Source: Pardosa pseudoannulata (taxonomy: Eukaryota; Arthropoda; Arachnida; Araneae; Lycosidae). From it: DNA of 64,000 bases. Both the position numbers and the translations under genes were made by a program. Every line of letters starts with the position of its first letter. The stretch's first letter is position 1. The notes below the pieces were generated by a model. It had not been told where the DNA came from. It did not search any database and saw only the letters and a program-made list of their open reading frames with translations. The stretch covers positions 86,769,575 through 86,833,574 of the forward strand of contig CM063504.1 in assembly GCA_032207245.1 (NCBI GenBank). The letters run 5' to 3'. This document shows positions 10,270-23,610 of this stretch, one piece after another.

Positions 10270-11404
10270 TTCATTCCATCAAAATGTTAAAAAAAAAGGT
10301 GGTACCAAAGAATCCAAATTTATTTCGACGTCTATAAAAATTCAGAATTTATACCTCGAGACCTAGTTTTTCGTGTTATGAAAATTCAGTTTTATTTGAA
10401 AATGATTTATAAAAAATCCGTTACGTTATTCATTCTCAAATAACAAAACTAAAAAATGTTTTTGCATGTACATATTATATATTTCTTATTATAAAATAAT
10501 TTACTTTGCCTCTTTTATATAAAAATCATCTCTTATTTAAAACAAAAACTCAAATTAATTGTGTAGTTTTATTTTTTGAACCAACTGTCTCTCTTTTTTA
10601 TGTACATTTGTATTTAGCTTCAAGATTTATTTTGTTCATTTTGCTAAGTTAGTGTTACTCGTATTAAATACGCTGCACTAGAAAGGCAATATAAATTCTC
10701 CTTTAATTTGTGTAACATTTCGTGTACGTTACATAACATATATATAACTCATATATATTACGTAACGTATAGTATTCCAAATCTTAAGTTTCCTGGGTGT
10801 AATTAATTGCATTTTATGCTTTACTATTATACCCTTTTAGTAATTTCCAATTATTATTCACACACAAATTCCACAAATATTTGACATGATTCCAATTAGA
10901 TTCGGAGTATTTCAGTAAGCTACCTAAGAAATTTAAGTTGCTTTAATCACTAGTGGTTGAAATGCAGTAAAATATATTTCAAGATGTTATGGCGAAGAAT
11001 AAATAGGAAAATATATGTTGTGAATTCATTTGAACTGACAGTTGTTAGGAAAGTGCAATACACTTGAATCAAAAGGAAGTTAAAATTCCAAGAAAATAGC
11101 ACGCTCCCACAAAATGAATCACGAGAATAAAGCACTTATTCCGACCGCACATAATCATCTGCCCCTATACGTAAAAGTCTTCCGCTAAAAGCCTGGATTA
11201 ATTGGACCAATTTTAGATAATAATCGTGCTATCGAATTATTTCCAACGACCGAAGCCATATATCAAGTGCTCACTTTTGGTCAACTATATTTCATCTTAT
11301 GGGGACGACACCGTCTCAAATTCAGATGGATGAGCTAATTTTGAACTTGACATTCCTGGCGATTTAAAACCCGCAACGCAAATTACGATATCCAAGAGCA
11401 CATA
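10270..11404. other. AT-rich non-coding stretch
   Basis: No recognisable gene or element. The minus frame at 10950-11135 is unrecognised. Confidence 0.5.
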
Positions 11405-11716
11405 ATGAGACCGCTGCATTTAATGAGAGAGGCAGAGATGCAGGCAGTCCTTTTCTCTCCAAACGTAAAGACCCTCGAACGAGTGCGGTTGAATATTTTA
11501 TCCTCGACATTATACGCATTTTCCAAAAGGTTTCAGAACTTCAAAAATGATACGGAGGTAACAACTAGAAATGAAATGCCTGGTCTTCGAATGGATATAA
11601 TCATCGAGAAGTCTCTGGCACCATTTACGGATACACGCGCCAAACCTGTAAAGCGGCAACTGAACGATAAAATCAGAAATTTTAACCAACTTAGTCATCA
11701 GGAACGGAACTTGTAA
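11405..11716 (+). CDS. Unrecognised 103-codon open frame ending at a splice-donor-like site
   Basis: The frame starts MRPLHLMREAEM, is Arg/Lys-rich and has a more balanced base composition than its neighbours. Its last codons overlap CTTGTAAGTG, which contains a perfect GTAAGT donor consensus. This could be a coding exon running into an intron, or a chance frame. I recognise no domain, and there is no matching acceptor or second exon that I can point to. Confidence 0.2.
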   Translation: MRPLHLMREAEMQAVLFSPNVKTLERVRLNILSSTLYAFSKRFQNFKNDTEVTTRNEMPGLRMDIIIEKSLAPFTDTRAKPVKRQLNDKIRNFNQLSHQERNL

Positions 11717-12536
11717 GTGTCAGAAACTAGGTGGAAGTGAGCCAGTTAAATGAAATACAATTAAAGTAATGTACAGAATTAAAACGCAAAAGAATAAAGT
11801 GTACGTGCCCAATTTATTGAACGTGACATTCTAATAGAAAATGTTAATTGCCTCCGTAAAGAAATTAACCGGACTTACCCAGAATGTCGCATACTAGTGC
11901 TGACATATTTAAATGAAATTAAATGAGAACAATAAAATATGTCACCAGTTTAGCCGAAGTAACATTACTCACTGATAAACAAAACATGTCTTTGAAAATA
12001 TAACAAACTATAAAAAATCACCATTTTTAAAGTCATTTAATAAAGTCAATTTTAAATCAGTAATCGACTTTTATGCTTCTAGCAATTTGAAAATATTTTA
12101 AAAGTAGTATTATTTAATATTATACTGAATTAAATAAATATTTTTTTATAATTTCGTTATTTAAAAAAAATATTTTGAAAATTATTTCTTGAATGATTTT
12201 TATACCATTGCTGTCGGTAGCCTTCCATATATCACAGCAAACTAGCGAAGAAAATATTGCGTTGCCAAACTCTATAAATTCCGTTATACTTGTATAGTGA
12301 TAATACAAGGTTACAAATTTTATCACGAATGGGATACATCTAAATCACGAGACACAGACATGGGTGAGAATACAAGATGCCTTGGAAAACCAGCATTGAG
12401 ACATGGCGGGATACATGCTGTCTTTAGATATTGTATCTAACTAGTTTCGTCTGAAGATTGGGTTCTTCCCCGCTATTCGACTGTAACACAAAAGTGTTCT
12501 AGAAAATTCATAAAAATGCAGGGAGGAAAGCTGCTT
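11717..12536. other. AT-rich non-coding stretch
   Basis: No supported feature. The minus frame 12120-12326 is unrecognised. Confidence 0.45.
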
Positions 12537-12660
12537 TGCTCGTTAGAGATGGTAACCGTGTGCTAACCCCCGCCATTGCTCGTTAGAGAGAGTAACCGAG
12601 TGTAAACCTCCATCTTTACTCGTTCCAGAGGGTGACCATTTGTTAACCCCTTAATCGTTC
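12537..12660. repeat. Three tandem copies of a ~58-bp unit
   Basis: The pattern GCTCGTTAGAGAxxGTAACC followed by GTGTxAACCxCC recurs three times (near 12537, 12580 and 12620 onward), each diverged. Short local array. Confidence 0.6.
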
Positions 12661-12664
12661 TGTT

Positions 12665-14489
12665 CATCTCTTATATGGAAGCCAATCGAATAATTGCGCT
12701 CGGATCTCACGCGTGCTACAATTTTGATATAAATAAAACATGAAAATTCCGATTTTTGTCACTCCAGTATCAATTTTATTAGAGATGAAACGAGTATAAT
12801 TATTGTCAATATTGTTATATAGGACTCTAGATATCAAGTTTTTAACGTTTATCATACACAAGTATTTTTTTATAAATATTATAGCTATTGCTTATGCTGA
12901 ATAAAAGCCTTGTCGTTTGTAAATAACAGTGAACATTATTTAGAACTCACATAACTTTTCTCTTACCAAAAGTTAAATATATTTATTTCATGCTTTCACT
13001 GAAACTTTTCTGCCCAGTTAAAGGTAGAAAGAAATACAATTATTTATATATGGAATTTGTGTTTATGTATGTATATTCGCTATGCATTCCGAATTGCGTG
13101 GTTCTATCTTGATGACATTCTGCATGGTTATTCAGGTCAACCCTGACAAGGCAGGTCAAATTGTTCGAAGGCCAAGGCCATGATAGAGATAAAATGCTTT
13201 TTTAATCTAAATTGGTTTGGTAGCTACACTTTGACACCATTTCATGTTATTGTTTTAACCGATTCCCTTACAAATTGTTTTAAAAAAATTTGGAAAAAAT
13301 TGTCACATTTTTTATTTTATTATTAAATACAAGAAAATAAAACAAAACAAAATATATAGGTTTTAGGTTGAATTTTTAATTTTTTACAGTTGTGAAAGCA
13401 TTTAGTTTTAATATTAGTTTACTATCATGAGTTACCTCGAGCAAATGGAAAAAAAAGTTAAATATTTGTCTTTGTGTGATAGTTTTTAAAGCAAGAGACA
13501 ACACAAAGTAATACGTGACATTCTGTGTAATAGTATCTGGTCTCTTTTATTATTGGCTTGCCTCTGAAATATGTTTTACGGAAGCACAGCGTGCACTGTC
13601 TCATTGGATTTGATTTTTTTGCAGTAGCGGGAATAACATCTAGAAAATGCCATAAAGCTAACCTGAGTGATAAACAACTAATAGTAGACCTTCCTGATGT
13701 GGCAGAAAACTCGTCACGATAATTTTCTGAAATAAGTTTTCTAATCAGTGTAAAACACGTTACCAGTTCTGCCAAAAGGACCGCCTAACCAACAACACTT
13801 GGCAAACTACCTATCAAAGCTGAATATATCCTTTAATTTACTCCAGGCCGAGTAAAACCGTGATAAAACAAATCGTAAGACACATTCTGATAAGCCCGAG
13901 TTTTCTCGGGATAATAATTAACTGGAATATATACGCACCCGAGAGAACTCGGAATAATCAGGCAAGCGGTTAATTACATGCTAAAATCCTTTAAAGGCGC
14001 TTTAAGATAATATAAGTTTTAGTGCCTTTCGACAAGAATTACTAGATGAATTGTTTAATTTTAACTATTTTTATTAGGTATACTTCTTTCTTTTTAATTT
14101 TGAATTTGAATGAAAATATATTCCATTGCTATGGCAACAGAGTGATCATTTACAAAATAAAAACAATTTTACATTTTACTTAAGCTACATGCTTAGAAAC
14201 TGTCTCGTCAAAGTCGATTAGATGTAATCAGCAATTTTAATTATAAATATCTAGGAAATTTATGATTATATTTAACAAGTTTTAATGAGATCGGATATTC
14301 GTATTTTTATTTTTATAGGTATTATGATTCTCTCTAAATGATCACGAAAAAAAAATTTCTAATTTTTCTTTAGGTACATGCAAAGATATATCGCCAAATA
14401 AATTAATTTTTAAGTTTGTAAAGAAAATCAAAATAAAACGTATTATTCATTTTTTGAAACTGGGTTACTTTGTTTACAAAATTCTTTAA
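12665..14489. other. AT-rich non-coding stretch
   Basis: No supported gene. A small palindrome (CCCGAGTTTTCTCGGG near 13897, with a related CCCGAGAGAACTCGG near 13938) stands out. The 105-codon minus frame at 13458-13775 is unrecognised. Confidence 0.45.
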
Positions 14490-15612
14490 AGACATCATAA
14501 AAATCGATTTAAATTTTGAAATAAACACCTTTGATCTGGGAACCTTACATACCGCAGGTTAGGCACGATGAAGTGGCTAATAAAAGATAAAATAAGGTAA
14601 GTCAATAAATAATTTTCTACCGTTAAAAAAACATTAAATTTCAAGAAAAATGTGCTGTTTTTATATTAATCGACTCAGGATATTAAAATAAATTTAAACT
14701 TTGAAATAAACCCCTTTCATTCGGGAACCTTTAGTACCCAGATCGATGAGTAGGCACGAAGCAGCAGCTAATAAATGATAAAAATAAGGTAAGCTAATAA
14801 ATAATTTTCTATCTTTAAAAACCCATTAAGTTTCAAGAAAAATATGGAGTTTTAATATTAATTGACTCAAAATATTAAAATAAATTTAAATTTTGAAATA
14901 AACTCCTCTCCTTCAGGAAACTTTAGTACCCAGATCGATGAGTAGGCACGAAGCAGCAGCTAATAAAAGATAATATAAGGTAAGTCAATTAATAATTTTC
15001 TATCTTCAAAAACCCATTAAATTTCAAGAAAATATGTGGGTTTTAATATTAATCAACTCAAAATATTAAAATAAATTAAAATTTTTAAATAACCCCTTTT
15101 CATTCTGGAAACTTTAGTACCCAGAACGATGAGTAGGCACGAAGTAGCAGCTAATAAAAGATAATATAACGTAAGTCAATAAAAAAATTCCTATCTTTAA
15201 AAACCCATTAAATTTCAAGAAAAATATGGTGTTTTTATATTAATCGACTCAAAATATTAAAATAAATTTAAATTTTGAAATAAACCCCTTTCCTTCGGGA
15301 ACGTTTAGCAGCTAATAAGCAGTAGCTAATAAATGATAAAATAAGGTAAGTTAATAAGTAATTTTCTATCTTTAAAAACCCCTTAAGTTTTAAGAAAAAT
15401 ATGAAGCTTTTATATTAGTTGACTCAGAATATTAAAATAAATTTAAATTTTGAAAAAAAAAACCCTTTAATTTCATACCTAGACCGGTGAGTAAGCACGA
15501 AGCAGCAACTAATATAAGGTAAGTAAATAAATGATTTTCTAGCGTTAAAAAAACGTTATATTTAAATACAAATATGGTGTTTTTATACTAATCGACTCAG
15601 AATTTTACAATT
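14490..15612. repeat. Tandem array, ~190-bp unit, about six copies
   Basis: Each unit contains, in order, TAAATTTTGAAATAAAC, CCTTTxATTCGGGAAC, TTTAGTACCCAGATCGATGA, GTAGGCACGAAGCAGCAGC, TAATAAAAGATAA, GGTAAGTCAATAAATAATT, AAACCCATTAAATTTCAAG and ATATTAATCGACTCA. Copies start near 14505, 14694, 14886, 15076, 15267 and 15443, with later copies partly deleted. No coding frame runs through the array. Confidence 0.85.
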
Positions 15613-17543
15613 ATCAAAAAACATCAATAAAATAAATTGGATGATTCTTGAATGAATTTTGTCCAAATTTATGCGACGAGTAAAGCTTTAATGAAGGGAA
15701 AGGATAATAAAATAACTGTATAAGCGTTTCGCCAACTTAAGAGCGACTCCTGATCTTTAAGTTCGAAAGTGTACACGCATCACTTGATAAGCGCAGTTAA
15801 TTAAACCAGTTATGCGGCTGCGCGATAATCAATTAAAATAATCAATGCGAAAAAGAATGGCTCAGAGTGATTAAACTTTTAAAAGCACGTCAGTCAAGCG
15901 ATTAATTTAATTGTATTAATCGCCGAGAAAGGGAAGTAAATAATTAAGAAATGCATGTAAAAGAATGGTTCGAGCAGAATAATAGAGTGTATTGAATTCA
16001 CGTACAGCAATCCTTAAGAGAGAGTAATTAGTTAAAGTATCCCCTCTCTATATATGTGTGTGTGTGAGAGAGAGAGATAGAGTATGCATAGATAGGGAAA
16101 AGATGAAATAGAATTAATACTAAAATAATAGTCCCAGTTTCTTTAGTTCAGCATATGTGTGTCACTATTGATAAAACAGTCAAGCTCGTTTATTGCGAAC
16201 CTTGATTTAACCCTTTAAAACGAATTGCTTTTTTTTTTCGGAAAAACTGGTATATATTGAGTGATTTCATGTTTTTTTTTTTAATTTTTATTACAGAAAA
16301 GAAATATATGGGTACAGTGTAAGTTATTTTTTGATATTTCACTAGAGAGCGGGAAATGGGGTAAAAATTATAAAAAAAAACTCTTATATAATTAAAATTT
16401 AAACGATTTGATTACATGTTTATTTTGAATTTCGCCCGAGTCAGACATGGGCAAATGCTTTAAGGGGTTCACAAACCTCGGTTTTAATGGGGAATTTAAG
16501 AATAAAATAGTTGGCTTAAAATTAAAATGTCTACATCGACCTGATTTAATGAGAACATAAATGTGATAGCGAGTATTTTTTTTTTCATGAAACTTCTTCA
16601 AGATAATCTCTTCTTTACATAAATAAATTACTTTGTAAACAGATCTTTATAGAATCTTTATAAATAAATTATAGATTCAGAATTTAAAGAACATGCCGCG
16701 ATTGATGACGAACTGATAATATGACAAGTTCCAATTGAAAAACGATCGTTGCAGTCTTTTAAAAAGCATTACTCAGTGCAGAAACTGAAATCAGTAACGA
16801 GAAAGAAATAGCAGAACTTCTTCAGCTATCATCTCCCAAGCAATGGAATACGCCGAAAAAATGCAAACTTTTTGGAATAAAAAAGTTTTGATGATAATGT
16901 ATTTCAGTGTTATCGTGCGTCGAGAAACTGCCTGCGATCAAGCGATAGCCGAATGGGCAAAGCGCTGCTTTTCTGTACAAGAGTTCACGATTTCATATTT
17001 CGATTTCATATATGGTACGGATGCTCTTTGCCGTTTGAAAGCGGCTCTAAGCAGTCCCGGCATCATTAGCTAATACAGGAGACTATAACTCACACAAAAA
17101 ATAAATAAATAAATAATAAAAATAATAATAAAAAATAAATATAAAATAAAAAAGTACGTCATTGTAATTTATTTATAATGCACTCTTATGAATAAAATTT
17201 TTTTACTTTTGACATTTTCCGTAGATCCTGACTTAACAAGCAAATTGTTTCAGCTCCTTCGTATTCTGTTTATTATATAAATGCACTGTCTGTCTTGTAA
17301 ATTTTTCTAAATGTACAAGCATTTGCAACCTCCAGCCATTCAAGCCTCTTTTAAGGTCCCTCAAATTTTACTTAGTATCATAATAAACAAATTATTTATT
17401 TTTTAATAATCTAGCATAGCAAGCGATAAAATTAACATATAACGAAGGTTAGTTGGATACTTACACAAATTCCGAATCGATATATTTGTATTGAAGTTAT
17501 AAATAACAGGACAGGTCAATAACCGTTTAATTGATGTAAAATG
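15613..17543. other. AT-rich non-coding stretch
   Basis: Contains a short (TG)n(GA)n microsatellite near 16047-16082 and poly-A/T runs. Frames at 16392-16601 (minus) and 16843-17073 (plus) are unrecognised. Nothing else supported. Confidence 0.45.
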
Positions 17544-17699
17544 TTATTCTTTATCTATTGACAATTTCCATTTCACGAGTCCAAAATTTATTTGAAGTAG
17601 CCTGTTTCTCTTACAACAGAAGACAAACCACATTGACAAGAAGACAAACACTGTTGAACATTGTTTGATGTTGGATACCATTTTCAAATCAACTCTTGA

Positions 17700-17861
17700 G
17701 AAATTTGTTTTGATATTTGTTGAGATATTGCGACAGAACGCTAGATTAATCATCGTTCGCAATCCGTTGAGAGATATCTTTAACGCATCTTGCGAAACTG
17801 TCATAATCCCCGCATTCTTTCTCCCGGGTTGACAGCTTCTTACACAACATTTTCTAGGCAT
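17700..17861 (-). pseudogene. Possible THAP-domain (P-element-like) remnant
   Basis: The minus frame begins MPRKCCVRSC, with Cys at residues 5 and 10, matching the Cys-x4-Cys start typical of THAP zinc fingers. It continues VSQDALKISLNGLRTMI, loosely like the helix of a THAP domain but lacking its conserved Trp. The later Cys-x2-His half is not visible. The frame continues to 17544 with no recognisable sequence. This is a weak similarity seen by eye and could be chance. Confidence 0.25.
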
Positions 17862-18186
17862 TAAATTAAGCGGATGCTACGGAAAAGTGGTCCAGTTGTC
17901 CAATATTTTGACACTCTTTTCTCCAGAGGCTTATTAAAAAATAGACGACACTTTCTGGATCGGTGATTTTGCCCACAACTACATTTTTGACTCTTCTTAA
18001 AATGAATGCGAGCTTTCATAACAAATGGTTTCATAACTTCTGAGGTGATTCTTGCCATGGATACGGTTCCTTGTATATATTTTTAATGTTTCTTCACGTT
18101 ATAAGCAATAAACAATTATCAGATCATAGTTAAATATATCGTTTTTACTCGTAAGTTTCAGTACTGTTATTTTCTGACTTAGTCCT

Positions 18187-19226
<1,040 letters not shown>

Positions 19227-19308
<82 letters not shown>
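19227..19308. repeat. (TA)n microsatellite
   Basis: About 40 TA units. Confidence 0.97.
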
Positions 19309-19310
<2 letters not shown>

Positions 19311-19629
19311 TTTGATCGACATGATTATTTCAAAAATCCAAACCGATGACTTAAGTCTACCTGTCTTGAAAAATTATCCTCGTGATTACCCCTCCTTTGA
19401 CATTTTCACAAATTTGCAGAAGCTCTATAGCTCTTTACTATGTAAAGCATGCGCGTCGTTTTTCAAGTTTGCAATGAAAATAAAGAATTTTTACTAATTA
19501 TGCGTTTGATCTAAGTGTTCAAAAGGGTGCCTTCTACAACATGACTGCATCTACTTCAAATTACCAAGCAAGCCCAAGAAAAAAATATGGAAAATGTTAT
19601 TCATGTATGATCGGTGAAGAGTAAATATA
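19309..19629. other. Non-coding stretch between microsatellites
   Basis: Mixed-composition sequence with one 61-codon plus frame (19312-19497) that I do not recognise. Nothing else supported. Confidence 0.4.
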
Positions 19630-19656
19630 TGTATACATATATATATATATATATTA

Positions 19657-19688
<32 letters not shown>

Positions 19689-19718
19689 CATACATATATA
19701 TAATTATACATATATATA
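19630..19718. repeat. (TA)n/(TACA)n microsatellite
   Basis: Interrupted TA and TACA units. Confidence 0.9.
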
Positions 19719-19721
19719 AGC

Positions 19722-19800
19722 TGGATGATAGTCAAACAAGTAAAATCTTTCGTAACCAGGGTATGTGGGTTCGAATTTCCCTGTTGGCATGAATGTTTAG
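19722..19800 (+). repeat. tRNA-like SINE head, diverged
   Basis: A tRNA-like pattern ending in the B-box-like segment GTGGGTTCGAATTTCCC and GGCATGAATG, the same arrangement as in the tRNA-derived SINEs at 37.6 and 55.4 kb. The A-box part is poorly conserved. It is a relic, not a functional tRNA gene. Confidence 0.45.
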
Positions 19801-19888
19801 ATGAACAGAATGAGCTTTGAGGAGTAAATCCCTTCCTTAGATATCATACAGCAAAAAGTAGATGTAGCGATCCTAACTTACCATAGAT

Positions 19889-20015
19889 ATATGGCAGGAC
19901 GATGCTGTAATGGATAGGAAACTGCCTTTTACTCCCGGAATCTATAAATTCGAATCCTACTGCAGGCATGGATTATTGTTGCTGTTCAAAAACTACTTTG
20001 AGCAGATGATTCCGA
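19889..20015 (+). repeat. tRNA-like SINE relic
   Basis: Contains an A-box-like ATGGCAGGACGATGCTGTAA stretch and a B-box-like AAATTCGAATCCTACTGCAG, followed by GGCATGGATT and a diverged tail. It matches the layout of the tRNA-derived SINE family but is old. Confidence 0.45.
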
Positions 20016-20924
20016 TTTAACTAGCATTAGTGCTGTTAAAAATTCACTAATAATTGAGTAAATTCCTAATCATGTTTATGTGAGTATGCGTAACAAAGGA
20101 GAAAAATTATAGAAAAAAAACCGTATACAATAAGGAAACTCCTCCATAGTTTCTTTTAGCTAGATCCCATAATTTTTAACAAATCCTCAATCAGAAATAC
20201 AGAAAGTTATTACTCGGAAAATTATTCTACGTTATTACGGAGGAAAGTAAAATTGAAGTAATTACATCTGATAACGCAAGGTCAAAAGAAATGAACAAAC
20301 TATAAATCAATAGATTTACGCACTTCCAGAAATAATCACCTCATAAATCACATTGTAATTCGAGGAAATCCAACTACATGAAACCAGCATTTGTTTCTTG
20401 ACTCTATTAGTAACGGTATGTTACATACAGTCTCTTATGTAAAGAAATGGTAGCTTGTTGACTATCATCAGAGCCCGATATTTTTGAATTATGGAGAAGC
20501 ATTTATATTGCAGATAAAAGTCCATTGAGCAAGAAAGTAATAAAGATTTATTCATGTCTGTAGGAATGGATTTAATATTATGAATAAATATAAATAAGGT
20601 AACCAAACTCCCGATTTTAGACAAAATGTCGCGACACTTCTATTAAATGTCCCGATTAACGAAATCTCATAATTAACCCGTTTTTTTAACAATCTTCGTT
20701 TTTTTTTAAAGTAATTATAAACCTGATTGGGATTCTCAATTGACAAAGAAACCACATAATTTACATCAGCGCAGTCCAACTAGGCTTCTAATTCATTTTT
20801 GCGGTCCGCCAAGAAAACCAATTTTCTTAAACATTTAAATAACCATACGTTTGACAAAACAACAACACATTTTTAAATTAATTTCTTTTTGTAAATGAAG
20901 AGTGTTTATTCTTATAAAAATAGA
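20016..20924. other. AT-rich non-coding stretch
   Basis: No supported feature. Minus frames at 20421-20624 and 20552-20779 are unrecognised. Confidence 0.45.
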
Positions 20925-21545
20925 CTCGGGTAAGAAAAACTATACAATATTCTTGTTTACTAGATAGGAATTTAAAAACTTACGTCTTCTACAATTTAAG
21001 AGGACGGTGGACTATTATATCATTTTTTTTCTAAAGTAGTAACTCGGGTAAAGAAAACAATACAATATTCTTGTTTACTAGATAGGAATTTAAAAACTTA
21101 CGTCTTCTACAATTTAAGAGGACGGTGGACTATTATATCATTTTTTTTCTAAAGTAGTAACTCGGGTAAAGAAAACAATATAATATTCTTGTTTACTAGA
21201 TGGGAATTTAAAAACTTACGTCTTCTGCGATTTAAGAGGACGGTGGACTATTAGATCATTTTTTTTCTAAAGTATTAACTCGGATAAGGAAAACCATACA
21301 ATATTCTTGTTTACTAGATAGAAATTTAAAAACTTACGTCTTCTACGATTTAAGAGGACGGTGGACTATTAGATCGTTTTTTTTTTCTAAAGTATTAACT
21401 CGGGTAAGGAAAACTATACATTATTCTTGTTTACTAGATAGGAATTTAAAAACTTACGTCTTCTGCGATTTAATATATACGTGTGAACTAGTAGAACGGT
21501 GACTAGTAAGACGGTGAACTAGTAGATCATTTTTTTCTAAAGTAT
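20925..21545. repeat. Tandem array, ~118-bp unit, five copies
   Basis: Units start at CTCGGGTAA near 20925, 21043, 21161, 21280 and 21399. Each has TACAATATTCTTGTTTACTA, GATAGGAATTTAAAAACTTA, CGTCTTCTAC, TTTAAGAGGACGGTGGACTA and a T8 run. Adjacent copies are nearly identical, so the array has expanded recently. No coding frame. Confidence 0.92.
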
Positions 21546-21999
21546 TAATTTACATTTAGAAAACTTACACATACACATCAAGATATAACTAAATAAATTA
21601 TACTAAAAAATTAAAAATCAAATAATTTTCAAAAATTTTAATTTTTTTAACATTTAATTATTTTTAAAAATATTTTTGCATTATTTTTCAATTTTTTTCC
21701 GTATTATTCGCTTTTTAATATTAAAAGTTTTTTGGGAACAATTTGGGGAATTATCTTGGTGATAGCATAAAAAATTAATTTGTAGGAAATATTTTTATTC
21801 CTACAAATTTCATAAAAAAATTCGAACTTTTTAAAATTTAAATTGAGTTTTAATAATTTTAAACAAGTTTTCAAACGGATATCTAAATGTATTTTGATAT
21901 AAGAGTGCTAAGATTTTGTGAGAATCTATGAAAACTTAAGTTGCAAGGCAAATTTTAAAAATTAGCAAATGTAACGCCCATTAATCTCTTGTTGAGATC
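21546..21999. other. AT-rich non-coding stretch
   Basis: Poly-A/T-rich spacer between two tandem arrays. Nothing recognised. Confidence 0.45.
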
Positions 22000-23610
22000 T
22001 TACAAATGTTTTTACTACACTTTTGGAAAGTTTTATTTTTATGTTTCTCTTCGTGTAAATGAACTATTAACAAAATTAGCTGTCTTTTTTTAATTACTAC
22101 TCTTTGCTGACACCAAAATGTTTCCGCTGAATAATAGGAAATGAACAGTACTGATTTCGAGAAAACCAAAAATTTAGAGGAAAAGGTTTTTTTTTTTTTT
22201 TTTAATTTCCGGCCATAAAAGACAAAGTTAACTATTTTACTTTTTTCTCCGATATCTGGTCGTCTTGAATATAAAATAAAGCTTGGTTTGTGTTATAACA
22301 AAAAAACCTAAATTATTTTTCAAATGGAGACTATAGATTTCGAAGTCAAAATCAATAAAATAAATATAATAAAAATTAAAAATTAAGAATAATTTATAAT
22401 TTTTATTATTTATTATTATTATTTTTATTAATTATTTAGAATAAAAATTTTATTTTTCTGTTTCTCTTTGTGTAAATAAACTAATTATTGACAAAAATAA
22501 ATCTCTTTTTTTAATTACTACTCTTTGCTGACACCAAAATGTTTCCGCTAAATAAAAGGAAATGAACAGTGTTGATTTCGAGAAAACCAAAAATTTAGAG
22601 GAAAAGTTTTTTTTTTTTTTAAATAATTTTTTTTTCGGCCATAAAAGACAAAGTTAACTATTTTACTTTTTTCTCCGATATCTGGTCATCTTGAATATAA
22701 AATAAAACTTGGTTTGTGTTATAATAAAAAACCTAAATTATTTTTCGAATAGAGACTCTATAGATTTCGAAATCAAAATCAATAAAATAAATATAATAAA
22801 AATTAAATATTAAGAATCATTTTTAATTATTATTATTTATTATTATTTTTTTAATTAATTATTTAGAATAAAAATTTTATTTTTATGTTTCTCTTTGTGT
22901 AAATAAACTAATTATTAACAAAAATAAATGTCTTTTTTTTTAATTACTACTCTTTGCTGACACCAAAATGTTTCCGCTAAATAAAAGGAAATGAACAGTG
23001 CTGATTTCGAAGAAACTAAAAATTTAGAGGAAAAGTTTTTTTTAAATAATTTTTTATATAAAGGACAAGGTTAACTATTTTAATTTTTCTCCGATATCTG
23101 GTGGTCTTGAAAATAAAATAAAGCTTGGTTTGTGTTATAATAAAAAACCTAAATTATTTTTCGAATGGAGACTCTATAGATTTCGAAATCAAAATCAATA
23201 AAATAAATATAATAAAAATTAAAAATTAAGAATAATTTCTAATTTTTATTATTTATTATTATTTTTTTATTAATTATTTAGAATAAAAATTTTATTTTTA
23301 TGTTTCTCTTTGTGTAAATAAACTAATTATTAACAAAAATAAATGTCTTTTTTTTTAATTACTACTCTTTGCTGACACCAAAATGTTTCCGCTGCATAAA
23401 GGAAATGAACAGCGCTGATTTCGAGGAAACCAAAAATTTAGAGGAAAAATTTTTTTTGAATAATTTTTTGCGGCTATAAAAGACAAGGTTAACTATTTTA
23501 CTTTTTTCTCCGATATCGTCTTGAATATAAAATAAAGTTTGGTTTGTGTTATAATAAAAAACATAAATTATTTTTTGAATGCAGACTCTATAGATTTCGA
23601 AGTCAAACGC
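22000..23610. repeat. Tandem array, ~410-440-bp unit, four copies
   Basis: The block CTCTTTGCTGACACCAAAAT followed by GTTTCCGCT occurs near 22106, 22526, 22963 and 23369. Each copy continues with AATGAACAG, TTTCGAGAAAACCAAAAATT, GGCCATAAAAGACAAAG, TTCTCCGATATCTGG, CTTGGTTTGTGTTATAA and TCTATAGATTTCGAA, then an A/T-rich linker of variable length. The copies differ mostly in homopolymer length. Not coding. Confidence 0.9.

Noticed and set aside
10038..10274. A 78-codon frame with repeated Ser/Tyr/Leu motifs
   Set aside because: It is a by-product of the 33-bp minisatellite.
13897..13953. CCCGAG...CTCGGG palindromes as a terminator or regulatory hairpin
   Set aside because: Short, isolated, and factor-independent terminators are not expected in this type of genome.
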